The notes below the pieces were generated by a model. The model was not told the origin of the DNA. It saw only the letters and a list, made by a program, of their open reading frames with translations, and did no database searches. The position numbers were made by a program, and so were the translations under genes. This document shows, piece after piece, positions 1-7,144 of a stretch of 23,542 bases of DNA; position 1 is the first letter of the stretch, and each line of letters begins with the position of its first letter. Where the stretch lies: assembly GCA_019100305.1 (NCBI GenBank), contig JAHRHW010000017.1, forward strand, positions 1 through 23,542, given 5' to 3'. This DNA comes from Candidatus Thiodiazotropha taylori (lineage in GTDB: Bacteria; Pseudomonadota; Gammaproteobacteria; Chromatiales; Chromatiaceae).

Positions 1-233
1 TGCAACGCTTAGGCGCACGAATTGTCGACGGGGCATGGGACTTCAGCCAGGCAAAGCAGCTGGTCATTTGGTGTAACGGTCCCTGGTGTGGTCAATCGCC
101 GACCGCAATCCAAGGCTTGATTGGCATCGGATATCCCAAACAGAAATTACTCTACTATCGGGGAGGCATGCAGGTATGGCGGATATTCGGTTTGCCGGTG
201 GTCTCTCCCGATGGCGACTTACTTGATGAATGA
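1..233 (+). CDS. Rhodanese-like domain protein, 3' end only
   Basis: The frame opening at base 3 is free of stops for 76 residues and ends in TGA at 231-233; the start lies outside the window. The peptide has the rhodanese layout: a hydrophobic strand (LVIW) running into the cysteine loop CNGPWCGQSP, then a helix with GYP, then YYRGGMQVW, which matches the family's conserved G-G-(x)3-W ending. The first cysteine after the strand is the position of the sulfur-accepting residue in rhodaneses. The family transfers sulfane sulfur or serves as a sulfide/redox-sensing module. Which larger protein this fragment ends cannot be seen. It lies 68 bases before a decayed exported-protein gene on the same strand. 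Confidence 0.75.
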   Translation, partial: QRLGARIVDGAWDFSQAKQLVIWCNGPWCGQSPTAIQGLIGIGYPKQKLLYYRGGMQVWRIFGLPVVSPDGDLLDE

Positions 234-301
234 TCATGCAGCTTGACGCTAGAGGTCAACAACCCATAATTATGAAAAGAACTTAATATCTAACGGTTTA
301 A

Positions 302-874
302 GTGAAACATTATGGATGTTTAAATCTTCTGTTTCTGTTTCTGTTTCTGTTTCTGTTTCTGTTGCTTCTTGCTCTGATGACCCCTTTGTTCTCAAATGCT
401 GCTGAGCGAAACTCCACCGATTCATAGGCAGGTTGCCTAACAACGAGTTCAGCTCTACCAGTGGATCAATAAGGCGAACAGTATTGTCAATGGCTCTCTA
501 AGCGGGCCGTTCAGCTCAATCGATTGATCTCCCACGAAATGCCGGATAGGTCTACCAGACATCTTTTAAAACAGATTGTAAAAGATCCCAATTGGTCAAC
601 TACCGTAAACAGGCGCTGTTGAAAGAGGCTGATCTTTCACGCAAAGATCTCGGCCTCTATTGCGATGCCGGTGTACGGGATGAGTGGGATTTGGACATCG
701 AACCGGAAGAGGGGCATCGCGCCTACGTGGGACTGACTCTGGCGAGTACTTGAGGGTGGTTTTCCGGAGAAATGGCATCGTGCCAACCTGGCAGAGACAA
801 GAATTGAGGTCAAGGTCCTGCAGGCTGAACTCGATCTGTTTTGTTTCCAGCGGCGTTATCATTTGCTCAGGTAG
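302..874 (+). pseudogene. Decayed gene for an exported, possibly TolC-like outer-membrane protein
   Basis: Pieces of one protein can be read across three frames. A GTG at 302 opens VKHYGCLN, a long Leu/Phe core and an FSNAAE cleavage-like site, which is a good signal peptide, followed by TAG near 428. A second piece (about 441-527, another frame) reads QRVQLYQWINKANSIVNGSL. A third (from about 595) reads YRKQALLKEADLSRKDLGL and then GHRAYVGLTL, ending in TGA near 750. The next frame continues at once with GGFPEKWHRANLAETRIEV and ends at TAG 872-874. The order and the smooth join of the last two pieces show frameshift decay. The helical, Ala/Leu/Glu-rich content and the GLTL plus NLAETRIEV stretch resemble outer-membrane efflux (TolC-type) proteins. 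That family call is tentative; the pseudogene call is firmer. Confidence 0.6.
326..363 (+). repeat. Hexanucleotide tandem repeat inside a signal peptide
   Basis: Five exact tandem copies of GTTTCT occupy 331-360, with a partial copy on each side. In the reading frame starting at GTG 302 the repeat encodes alternating Leu-Phe and forms the hydrophobic core of the signal peptide. Because the unit is six bases long, gain or loss of a copy keeps the frame and only lengthens or shortens that core by two residues. Confidence 0.85.
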
Positions 875-897
875 AATACCTCCACTACACGCATTCT

Positions 898-932
898 GCC
901 TTGCTGGGTATAAAAATCAGACCCAGCAGGGC
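898..932. terminator. Strong 12-bp hairpin between pseudogene and aldo/keto reductase gene
   Basis: GCCTTGCTGGGT (898-909) pairs with ACCCAGCAGGGC (921-932) over 12 bp with one G-T wobble, leaving an 11-base A/T-rich loop. It lies just after the decayed plus-strand gene and just beyond the end of the minus-strand reductase gene, so it could serve as a terminator for either. No clean run of T follows on either strand, so a factor-independent terminator is not proven. It could also be a remnant of a dispersed repeat. Confidence 0.4.
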
Positions 933-1000
933 GTATTGGATTCATGTTAAAAAGGTCCTAATTCAGGCAAACTTTGGGTACTTCGGTAAATAGCTGTTCT

Positions 1001-1936
1001 TTAAACATCCTGAAAATATTGCGCCATCTTTTGCCGTGTTTTCTCATCGGGTAGGGCTCCACGGCAGGCTCCCATGTTGTCCACCATATGATGGGGCTTA
1101 CTGGTAGCTGGAATCGCACAGGTGATCGCTGGATGGGAGACGATATATTTGAGGAAAAACTGCCCCCAGCTGTGACAATCGAACGCCTTGGTCCACTCGG
1201 GCAGACTTTTCCCTCTGGTCTTTCTGAAGAGTGCACCCCGGGCATAGGGTCGATTGGCCAGCACCGCGATATTGCGATCCCGGGCCAGCGGTAACAGGCG
1301 CTGCTCCACTTCCCGATCAACGATATTGTAGCTCAGTTGAACGAAGTCGAACTGATGCAGCTTCAATGCCTGGTAGAGTTCATCGTGGTCGCGGCCATGG
1401 GAGGTTGTAATGCCGATGTAGCGAATCTTTCCGGCTTCTTTCATGGCTTGCAGTGTCTTCAGGTGGATCTGCCAGTCTACCAGATTGTGAATCTGCATCA
1501 GATCGAATTTCCCCACTCCCCAAAGTTTGCGGGAGTTTTCCATCTGCCTGATGCCGGAATCCTTGCCACTGGTCCATACCTTTGTTGCCGCAAACAGCTC
1601 AGATCTTTTGGCTTCCGTCTTGAGCAACTGACCAAGCACCGCTTCTGAGCTGCCGTACATGGGTGAGGAGTCGATTAATGTTCCCCCGTTATAAAAAAAT
1701 AGGCTCAGAACCTTGGCAAGCTTCTCCATCTGGTTTGGGTCGCCCGCTGAATCGAATGTCCGTGAACTACCCATACCGATTACTGGCAGCAACTCGCCAC
1801 TGGCAGGAATTGGTTTCTTTATGATCGTAGCAGGATTGGCAAATAACCGGCTGGAGGGAAACAGTAGACAACCACCAATACCGGCGATGCTTTTCAATAC
1901 TGTGCGCCTGTTTAACTGGATATCGGTTTTTTTCAT
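1001..1936 (-). CDS. Aldo/keto reductase with Tat-type signal peptide
   Basis: 311 residues. The N-terminus has twin arginines (R10-R11 in NRRTVLKSIAGIGG) followed by a hydrophobic stretch, as in Tat-exported proteins. The mature part is an aldo/keto reductase (NADPH-dependent carbonyl reduction family) with the expected tetrad: D89 and Y94 in LIDSSPMYGSSE, K119 in AATKVW and H150 in LMQIHN. The barrel continues through the IGITTSH, QLSYNIVDR and ANRPYARG segments. I chose the ATG at 1936 because GGAG lies 9 bases before it and it begins one base after the stop of the upstream transporter gene; a longer frame to 1975 would overlap that gene. The pair looks translationally coupled. Substrate unknown. 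Export of a nicotinamide-dependent enzyme is unusual but known for Tat-tagged members of this family. Confidence 0.88.
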   Translation of the reverse strand: MKKTDIQLNRRTVLKSIAGIGGCLLFPSSRLFANPATIIKKPIPASGELLPVIGMGSSRTFDSAGDPNQMEKLAKVLSLFFYNGGTLIDSSPMYGSSEAVLGQLLKTEAKRSELFAATKVWTSGKDSGIRQMENSRKLWGVGKFDLMQIHNLVDWQIHLKTLQAMKEAGKIRYIGITTSHGRDHDELYQALKLHQFDFVQLSYNIVDREVEQRLLPLARDRNIAVLANRPYARGALFRKTRGKSLPEWTKAFDCHSWGQFFLKYIVSHPAITCAIPATSKPHHMVDNMGACRGALPDEKTRQKMAQYFQDV

Positions 1937-1937
1937 C

Positions 1938-3272
1938 TCACTCATCTCCATTCTGTAAATTGTTTTGAGTCGCAATCCGGTTCTGCTGTTGACCGAGCCT
2001 GTAGGCCACCCAGGCCCAGATCAAAGAGATCGGAGCTGCGATCCAGGCAATGGTCGAGAGACTCATGCCAAGTGTTCTGAATCCGGTATAGACCCAGGAG
2101 CTGACAGCATCGCCTCCCCGGTAGACAACTGTATCGATGAAGTTCTTTGCTTTATATTTCTCATCCCGCCTTAGTACCACATAGAGCATCTCCCTGGATG
2201 GACGCATCACCGCATAGTTACCAGCACGTCTCAATACCTGGACAGCAAGCAAAACGGGAAGTGCCGGAAAAAGGGCCAGCAGCACAAAGCCAAAACAGAG
2301 CAACAGCGGGATCAATGCCAACACCAGTGCCAAGCCAAGACCCTTTATCAGACGGGCGGTGATCAAGGTCTGAATGAACAGGGTGAGCGCATTCACGGAG
2401 AGATCGATGGTTGCAAACAGGGCGGTACGGGCCTCGGAACCGGCAACCGCAAGTTTGATGATCTGTGCCTGTTGGAAATAGAGAAAGGTGGAGAGCAGGG
2501 TGAACAGCAGCATTAACACACAGATTCCCATCAGGTAGGGGGAGCGTAACACCAGCAGGATGCCATCCCAGATGCTTCCACCAATCGGTATCTCATCCCT
2601 TTCACTTGATCGGTCGCTCTGCTCCTGCCGGTCATCGTTTGTTGCCTGCCAACGGATCAACCGGTTAATGCATAGAATCGACAGGCAGAGCAATCCAGCA
2701 GAAATCAACATCATTTGACTGGTACCCAACTGCTGCACCAGTGTTGCAGTCAAAAGCGGACCGGTCAGTGCCCCGATCGTTCCACCACTGGCGATCAAAC
2801 CGAACAGGCGTTTTGCCTGTTCGTTCCGGTATAGATCGGCCATGAAACTCCAAAAGACAGAGACTACGAAGAGATTGAAAACACTCAGCCAGATGAAAAA
2901 CACACGAGCGACATTTGTCAGGGATTCGGCGGATTCAAAGATCAGATAGAAAAGGATCAGATTGAAAATGAAGAAGAGATAGACATAGGGAAGAAACTGA
3001 CGCCGCTGCAATCTGGAGGTAATGAAGCCGAAAAGAGGCACCACCAGTAACATGGTAATGAAGGTGCCGGTGAAAAGCCACTGCAGCTGATCGATACCTG
3101 CAACAATCCCCATTTCATCGCGAATCGGTCTTAGTACATAGTAGCTGCTGAGAAGTGAAAAGAAGTAGAGAAACGACCAGAAGACGGCACGCCCCTCTCC
3201 AGATTGAACTGAAGCCAGTCGCTGAAATAACGACTGCCATACCGAGGTTAAATATTTCATGCCGCTGTTCAT
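1938..3272 (-). CDS. MFS / ATP:ADP-translocase-like membrane transporter
   Basis: 444 residues with about 12 hydrophobic spans. A short soluble N-terminus is followed by FLYFFSLLSSYYVLRPIRDE, the signature of a bacterial MFS branch related to nucleotide (Tlc/NTT-type) translocases. The charged loop after span 3 (SRLQRRQF) and a hydrophilic central loop (residues about 213-230) separate the two six-span halves. The substrate cannot be read from sequence. Translation could start at 3272 (MNSGMKYL) or at 3260 (MKYLTSV); neither has a convincing ribosome site. Its TGA is one base before the ATG of the aldo/keto reductase gene, so the two form an operon. Genes of this family appear mostly as uncharacterised MFS transporters. 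Confidence 0.85.
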   Translation of the reverse strand: MNSGMKYLTSVWQSLFQRLASVQSGEGRAVFWSFLYFFSLLSSYYVLRPIRDEMGIVAGIDQLQWLFTGTFITMLLVVPLFGFITSRLQRRQFLPYVYLFFIFNLILFYLIFESAESLTNVARVFFIWLSVFNLFVVSVFWSFMADLYRNEQAKRLFGLIASGGTIGALTGPLLTATLVQQLGTSQMMLISAGLLCLSILCINRLIRWQATNDDRQEQSDRSSERDEIPIGGSIWDGILLVLRSPYLMGICVLMLLFTLLSTFLYFQQAQIIKLAVAGSEARTALFATIDLSVNALTLFIQTLITARLIKGLGLALVLALIPLLLCFGFVLLALFPALPVLLAVQVLRRAGNYAVMRPSREMLYVVLRRDEKYKAKNFIDTVVYRGGDAVSSWVYTGFRTLGMSLSTIAWIAAPISLIWAWVAYRLGQQQNRIATQNNLQNGDE

Positions 3273-3828
3273 CAGTATGTGGCTATATGACCCTTACTAT
3301 CCGTTGATGGTGAGCCTCTTTGCAAGGTCATTATTAAGCTTTGATGCTGGCGGGAGTCAGAACTCATTTGATCAGTTCTCTGAATTCGGGCATGTACCGT
3401 GATGTTCCATAGGAGAATAGAACTGACACTGCTTATTGCCTCTGTTTGCCAAATCAGTAAAGCCTGGAAAAACAAACAAGACACAGATGATTCAACTTCA
3501 TTGAAGCATTAGCTCGAGACAAGATTGTTTATCACACTATAGAAAGTAGTTTTGTCGTTGCTCTCTGCAGGTTTGTTAAATAATAGCCGTTCTGGCACTG
3601 ACTACCAGATCCAAAGTGATCAATGGATGGTTTCAGATTCCCCTAATCAGGCAGCCTCGGTGGCCTGATTTCAAATACGAGAATTCGATGCCTCTTGGCT
3701 GAGTTGAACTGCTTAGTGCATGTGGATTAGGTACGGCTATTCGGGGCAGGCACTTCTGATATTAATTCGGTGGCACACAGTTAATAATCGTTTGGTTCCT
3801 TATAATTCAAGATCCCCCATTAAGGGAG

Positions 3829-3845
3829 GAAACCATAGTGGTTTC
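3829..3845. other. Small perfect hairpin in the long intergenic region
   Basis: GAAACCA (3829-3835), loop TAG, TGGTTTC (3839-3845). A TATAAT hexamer sits at 3801-3806, but no good -35 element lies at the right distance. Other small pairings lie nearby: CCC/GGG across 3813-3826, and CGAG/CTCG with a GGTTCAAA loop just downstream. It could be the start of a short structured RNA, but no known class is recognised. Confidence 0.3.
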
Positions 3846-3999
3846 ACTGCAAGGCGAGGGTTCAAACTCGTCACTTCTGAGATTGTTTTTGAGTGAAATG
3901 TAGACGCCAGAGGACTGATTTTTGAGCCGAAAAAGAGCTCTTTGTCGCCGGATTCTGTTCGGGTATTCACACTGTTTCGGCGTGAACTTTGAATTAATT

Positions 4000-4013
4000 A
4001 TGATCTAAATCAA
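4000..4013. promoter_or_regulatory. FNR/ANR-type binding site
   Basis: ATGAT-CTAA-ATCAA matches 9 of the 10 specified bases of the FNR consensus TTGAT-N4-ATCAA, with the exact four-base spacing. It lies about 300 bases before the ATG of the ten-haem cytochrome gene and far from the divergent transporter gene, so it most likely responds to oxygen for the cytochrome. An A/T-rich TATAAA (4019-4024) follows closely; if that is the -10 element, the box would sit over the promoter and repress. If the start is further down, it would activate. Confidence 0.55.
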
Positions 4014-4193
4014 TACTTTATAAATTAGTATTTTTTGTCGTTTAAGTCGTTTCTCTCGATGAATGTAAACCATGGGGGATTTGTGATCATTATCCCAAAA
4101 TTCGATTTCCAATAGATACTAATAAAGTAATGAAAGTATTACCTCACAGTTTTTATTTATTCGTAGCAGTAGCATTTTCCCATACCAGTACGT

Positions 4194-4238
4194 AATTGAG
4201 ATTTTCAATTAAATGCTGAGTGGTCATGTTAATGACCA
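4194..4238. promoter_or_regulatory. Two adjacent palindromes in the cytochrome leader
   Basis: AATTGA-GATTT-TCAATT (4194-4210) and TGGTCAT-GTTA-ATGACCA (4221-4238) are perfect inverted repeats ending about 66 bases before the chosen start of the cytochrome gene. TGGTC/GACCA half-sites resemble those used by GntR/FadR-type repressors, but the spacing differs from the classical sites. They may be an operator or form tandem mRNA hairpins in the leader. Confidence 0.4.
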
Positions 4239-4304
4239 ATAACAGAAGTGTTCCAGGACAACCGATGTTGCCCGTTTTATACTGAAATGGTTGGGATGAG
4301 AGCT

Positions 4305-6701
4305 ATGAACAGATTGTCTTTCCAGATGTTGTCAATAGTGGTTTTGGTTTTGCTATCAAACAGCGTGGCTATTGGTGCAGACTTTAAAATCGAGAAGGCG
4401 CTATGGAAAGCAGAACAATCCCTGTTGATCGTCAAGGCTACCGCCGACATCGGACAGAGATTACGCATCGAAAATGCCTATGATTCGACTCAGGTGCTAA
4501 AAGAGTCCAAGTTGAGAAAAAAGGAGACTCTCACCTCCAGAGTTCGCTCACCGGAGCAGCTTCCCTGTCGGATCAGGGTTGTAAATCTGACCACAGGTGA
4601 TGAGGTAGAGCAGGACGTCAAGAGCAGTGAGACGAAACTTGTCCCGGAAGGCTGCTATCCTACCAGCACCTCTGAACCACCAGTCAATAAGGCGCCTGTT
4701 GCGGATGCGGGTGTTGATCAACGGATGCAACTGCAAGCCGGGCAAACCAGTATGACAGTTACCCTGAATGGTAGCGGTTCTAGCGATCCGGACGGTACTG
4801 TCGCCGATTATAAATGGACCGGTTCTCCTGATCCTGCCGATGTAGCATCCCCCTCGATTGTGCTAGGCGAAGGCGCCCATAAACTCAGTCTGGTCGTGGT
4901 AGATGATCAAGGTGAGTCAAGCGCATCTGACACTGTTCTGATTACTGTGGAAGCTGCGTCAGTAGAACCGCCGCCGGTCAATGAAGATCCTGTCACGGAC
5001 AAAGAACCACCTGCGACTGCCGCAGAGGCTCATGCCAGTATCGTCATCTATGAAGGCCCCTCAACCTGCATCAGCTGTCATGAAGATGAGGCAGTGGCCA
5101 TGCACGGTTCCGTACACTATCAACAGTCTGGTTATACTCTCAATCTGACCAACGATATGACGCCATTCAGCAGCAGTGGACTGTCGCGTGCCGGTGAGCG
5201 AGGTGATGGCGCAATCGGTATCAACACCTATTGTGGCTCACACTTGAATTCACCCCGTTTTACCTGTGCGGGCTGCCATGTGGGTAACGGTCGATTCCCC
5301 AATTCAGAACTGCCATTGGACGAAACAGAACGCCAGGCAGAACTGAGCAACATCGACTGTCTGATGTGTCATCAGGATACTTACAAGCGCTTCCCGAGCG
5401 GCGACTTTGAGCCTTTGGAAATCGTCGAAATGGGCGCGGACGGCAAGCCTGATCCAAGCCTGCCACCGATCGTAAGAACCGGTTCCCAGGGTATCCCTGT
5501 GGTCGATTCAGTTACCCTCGACTTCGAGTTCGAGCCGGCCGACGCCAACAGTACCCTGGTAGATCTGGGTGGTTCCCCGATGATGCAGGATCGCGCCTCT
5601 GCCGCGCAATCTGTGCACGCGACCACTAGAAAGTCCTGCCTCAACTGCCACGCCAAAGCGGGTGGCGGCGACGGTACCAAGCGTGGTGATCTGTCATCCG
5701 CTCTGATCGATCCGGCACCCAGCATCGACATTCATATGAGCTCTAGCGGTGAAAACCTCTCATGTGCCGATTGTCATGATGCGGGTGGACACCGGGTGAA
5801 AGGGCGTGGTCTCGATCTCAGACCGAACGATGTCCCTGAGCACTTTACCTGTGAAAGCTGCCATGATCAGCCACACGGCGACTACAGCAACCGCAACGGT
5901 GGCAGCCGCGATAAGCATGCCACCCGGGTTGCCTGTCAGACCTGCCACATTCCAACTTACGCCAAGGGCGTGCCTACTGAAACCAATCGTGACTGGGAAG
6001 ACCCTCACTTCTCAGCAGCAGCCTGTAACGGTCGCGGTGGTTGGTTGCCTAGAGAAGATAAGGCCCTCAACCTGACACCGACCTACCATTGGTTCGATGG
6101 CACCAGTCAGGTCTATGTGCTGGGTGAAGATCTGGCGGACTATCCGGTAACTGTATTGGAAGATGGCAGCGATGCGATCACTCTGGGGCTGCCCAATGGT
6201 TGGGTCAACAAGCAGAATGCCAAGATCTATCCAATGAAGGAGCATACCTCCAAGTCTGCCGTGCATGATGCAAGCAACAGCCTGATTGCCCATTCGACCT
6301 TTGAGTTCTTCCGCACCGGCAGCTTCGACACCGCTGTACAGCATGCGCTGGAGCAGACAGGTCGGTCAGGCGATAGTTATAGCGTCAAAAAAGTGCATAC
6401 CTTCCAGACTCTCAACCATGGTGTGGAAGCCTCCTCTGCAGCACTTGAGTGTGGCGCCTGTCATGCGAGCCTGAGTGGTGGTCCTCTGCGCATGGATCTG
6501 GCGAATGACTTGGGTTACGGCATGAAAGGAAAGGAAGCTGAGGTCTGTACTCAGTGCCACGAGAACAAAGGCAGCATGAGTTTTAGCAAAATTCATGAAA
6601 AACACGTCAAGGATAAGGGCTATGATTGCTCAACCTGCCATGAGTTCAGCAGACCGGAACGTGGCTTGAATACAAATATTGCCCAGTTCGTAGAGGACTA
6701 A
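4305..6701 (+). CDS. Exported ten-haem cytochrome c with PKD-like domain (octahaem tetrathionate reductase-like)
   Basis: 798 residues. A signal peptide (1-24, cut after AIGA) is followed by a beta-rich segment (25-120), a PKD/Ig-like domain (about 129-216, NKAPVADAGVDQ to LITVE), a Pro/Glu linker, and a haem region from 250 to the end. Ten CxxCH sites begin at C255, C321, C352, C445, C487, C516, C544, C716, C748 and C775. The order of the first seven and surrounding blocks (HGSVHY, INTYCGS, NIDCLMCH, GGGDGTKRGDLSSAL, ADCHDAGGH, ACQTCHIP) recalls octahaem tetrathionate reductase-type cytochromes, but no CxxCK haem site is seen, so the exact reaction is open. It acts in the periplasm or at the cell surface, probably with a sulfur or nitrogen compound. 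The frame extends to GTG 4248, and ATGs at 4287 and 4296 are alternatives; 4305 gives the cleanest signal peptide, though GAGAG is only 2 bases before it. Confidence 0.85.
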   Translation: MNRLSFQMLSIVVLVLLSNSVAIGADFKIEKALWKAEQSLLIVKATADIGQRLRIENAYDSTQVLKESKLRKKETLTSRVRSPEQLPCRIRVVNLTTGDEVEQDVKSSETKLVPEGCYPTSTSEPPVNKAPVADAGVDQRMQLQAGQTSMTVTLNGSGSSDPDGTVADYKWTGSPDPADVASPSIVLGEGAHKLSLVVVDDQGESSASDTVLITVEAASVEPPPVNEDPVTDKEPPATAAEAHASIVIYEGPSTCISCHEDEAVAMHGSVHYQQSGYTLNLTNDMTPFSSSGLSRAGERGDGAIGINTYCGSHLNSPRFTCAGCHVGNGRFPNSELPLDETERQAELSNIDCLMCHQDTYKRFPSGDFEPLEIVEMGADGKPDPSLPPIVRTGSQGIPVVDSVTLDFEFEPADANSTLVDLGGSPMMQDRASAAQSVHATTRKSCLNCHAKAGGGDGTKRGDLSSALIDPAPSIDIHMSSSGENLSCADCHDAGGHRVKGRGLDLRPNDVPEHFTCESCHDQPHGDYSNRNGGSRDKHATRVACQTCHIPTYAKGVPTETNRDWEDPHFSAAACNGRGGWLPREDKALNLTPTYHWFDGTSQVYVLGEDLADYPVTVLEDGSDAITLGLPNGWVNKQNAKIYPMKEHTSKSAVHDASNSLIAHSTFEFFRTGSFDTAVQHALEQTGRSGDSYSVKKVHTFQTLNHGVEASSAALECGACHASLSGGPLRMDLANDLGYGMKGKEAEVCTQCHENKGSMSFSKIHEKHVKDKGYDCSTCHEFSRPERGLNTNIAQFVED

Positions 6702-6748
6702 AAGCAAGATGGATTGACAGCAGGGACGCTGCATAGAACTCAAAATCA

Positions 6749-6778
6749 AACCCATCCTGTTATCAGGGTGGGTTTTTT
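6749..6778 (+). terminator. Rho-independent terminator of the cytochrome gene
   Basis: AACCCATCCTG (6749-6759) pairs with CAGGGTGGGTT (6764-6774) through a TTAT loop; one pair is a G-T wobble. A run of T continues to 6778. It starts 47 bases after the cytochrome stop codon, so that gene appears to be transcribed alone. Confidence 0.9.
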
Positions 6779-7144
6779 ATTGACTACAATTCATGTCTAA
6801 CATGAAGTATACATCAGAAGTGGCCTAACTTGATGGATGCCTATTACCGCATGAACAGGCTAATGAATAACAATAGTAGTCCGCAAATGAAGGCGAAGGA
6901 ACGCAAACAGGAGTCGAAATTTGTAATCGTGTTTGGGGTTGGATTGGTCTTGCAGATCAATATCTACTGTGAGCATTTCGCGGCTTGGTTCAACTGCTCG
7001 AGGCCGATCCGGATGGGTAAGAGCATTAGCGTTTATTCGCGTTCATTAGCGGGCTTAATAAAACAATCCGCTACAGGTTTCCAACACAGAATTCACTGTC
7101 CTATGAGAGCCGGATTATCAGTCCCTAACAACAGTGAGTACAAC
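6779..7144. other. Intergenic region without a supported gene
   Basis: A 132-codon plus-strand frame crosses this region (6830-7228) but runs into the 3' end of the DsrE-like gene on the other strand and shows no family motif, so I do not call it. The octamer CATTAGCG occurs twice (about 7024 and 7046), with CGCG between the copies; it may be a fragment of a dispersed intergenic repeat. Confidence 0.5.

Larger units (their letters stand above)
3273..4304. other. 1-kb region without a convincing gene
   Basis: It lies between the divergent transporter and cytochrome genes. I see no supported coding region; a 70-residue minus-strand frame (3272-3484) has no family features. It contains a hairpin with arms AATCAGGC (3645-3652) and GCCTGATT (3663-3670), a perfect 7-bp hairpin at 3829-3845, an FNR-type box at 4000-4013 and two palindromes at 4194-4210 and 4221-4238. 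The length and the cluster of signals on the cytochrome side suggest a long regulated leader for the cytochrome gene. Confidence 0.6.

Noticed and set aside
331..360. CRISPR-like tandem repeat
   Set aside because: Units are six bases long with no spacers; it is a simple coding microsatellite.
684..950. Plus-strand frame over the pseudogene
   Set aside because: It uses a different frame from the remnants that join into the exported-protein sequence and has no motif of its own.
3272..3484. 70-codon minus-strand frame before the transporter gene
   Set aside because: No recognisable features and ordinary intergenic composition; its stop merely abuts the transporter start.
3820..3890. Possible c-di-GMP (GEMM) riboswitch, considered because multihaem cytochrome genes sometimes carry one
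   Set aside because: GGAAACC and GCAAGGC are only loosely similar; the second stem with its receptor and the conserved linker bases are not present.
4012..4036. Hairpin AATACT...AGTATT followed by T run, terminator-like
   Set aside because: The stem is only six A/T-rich pairs, no gene ends upstream, and it overlaps the FNR box.
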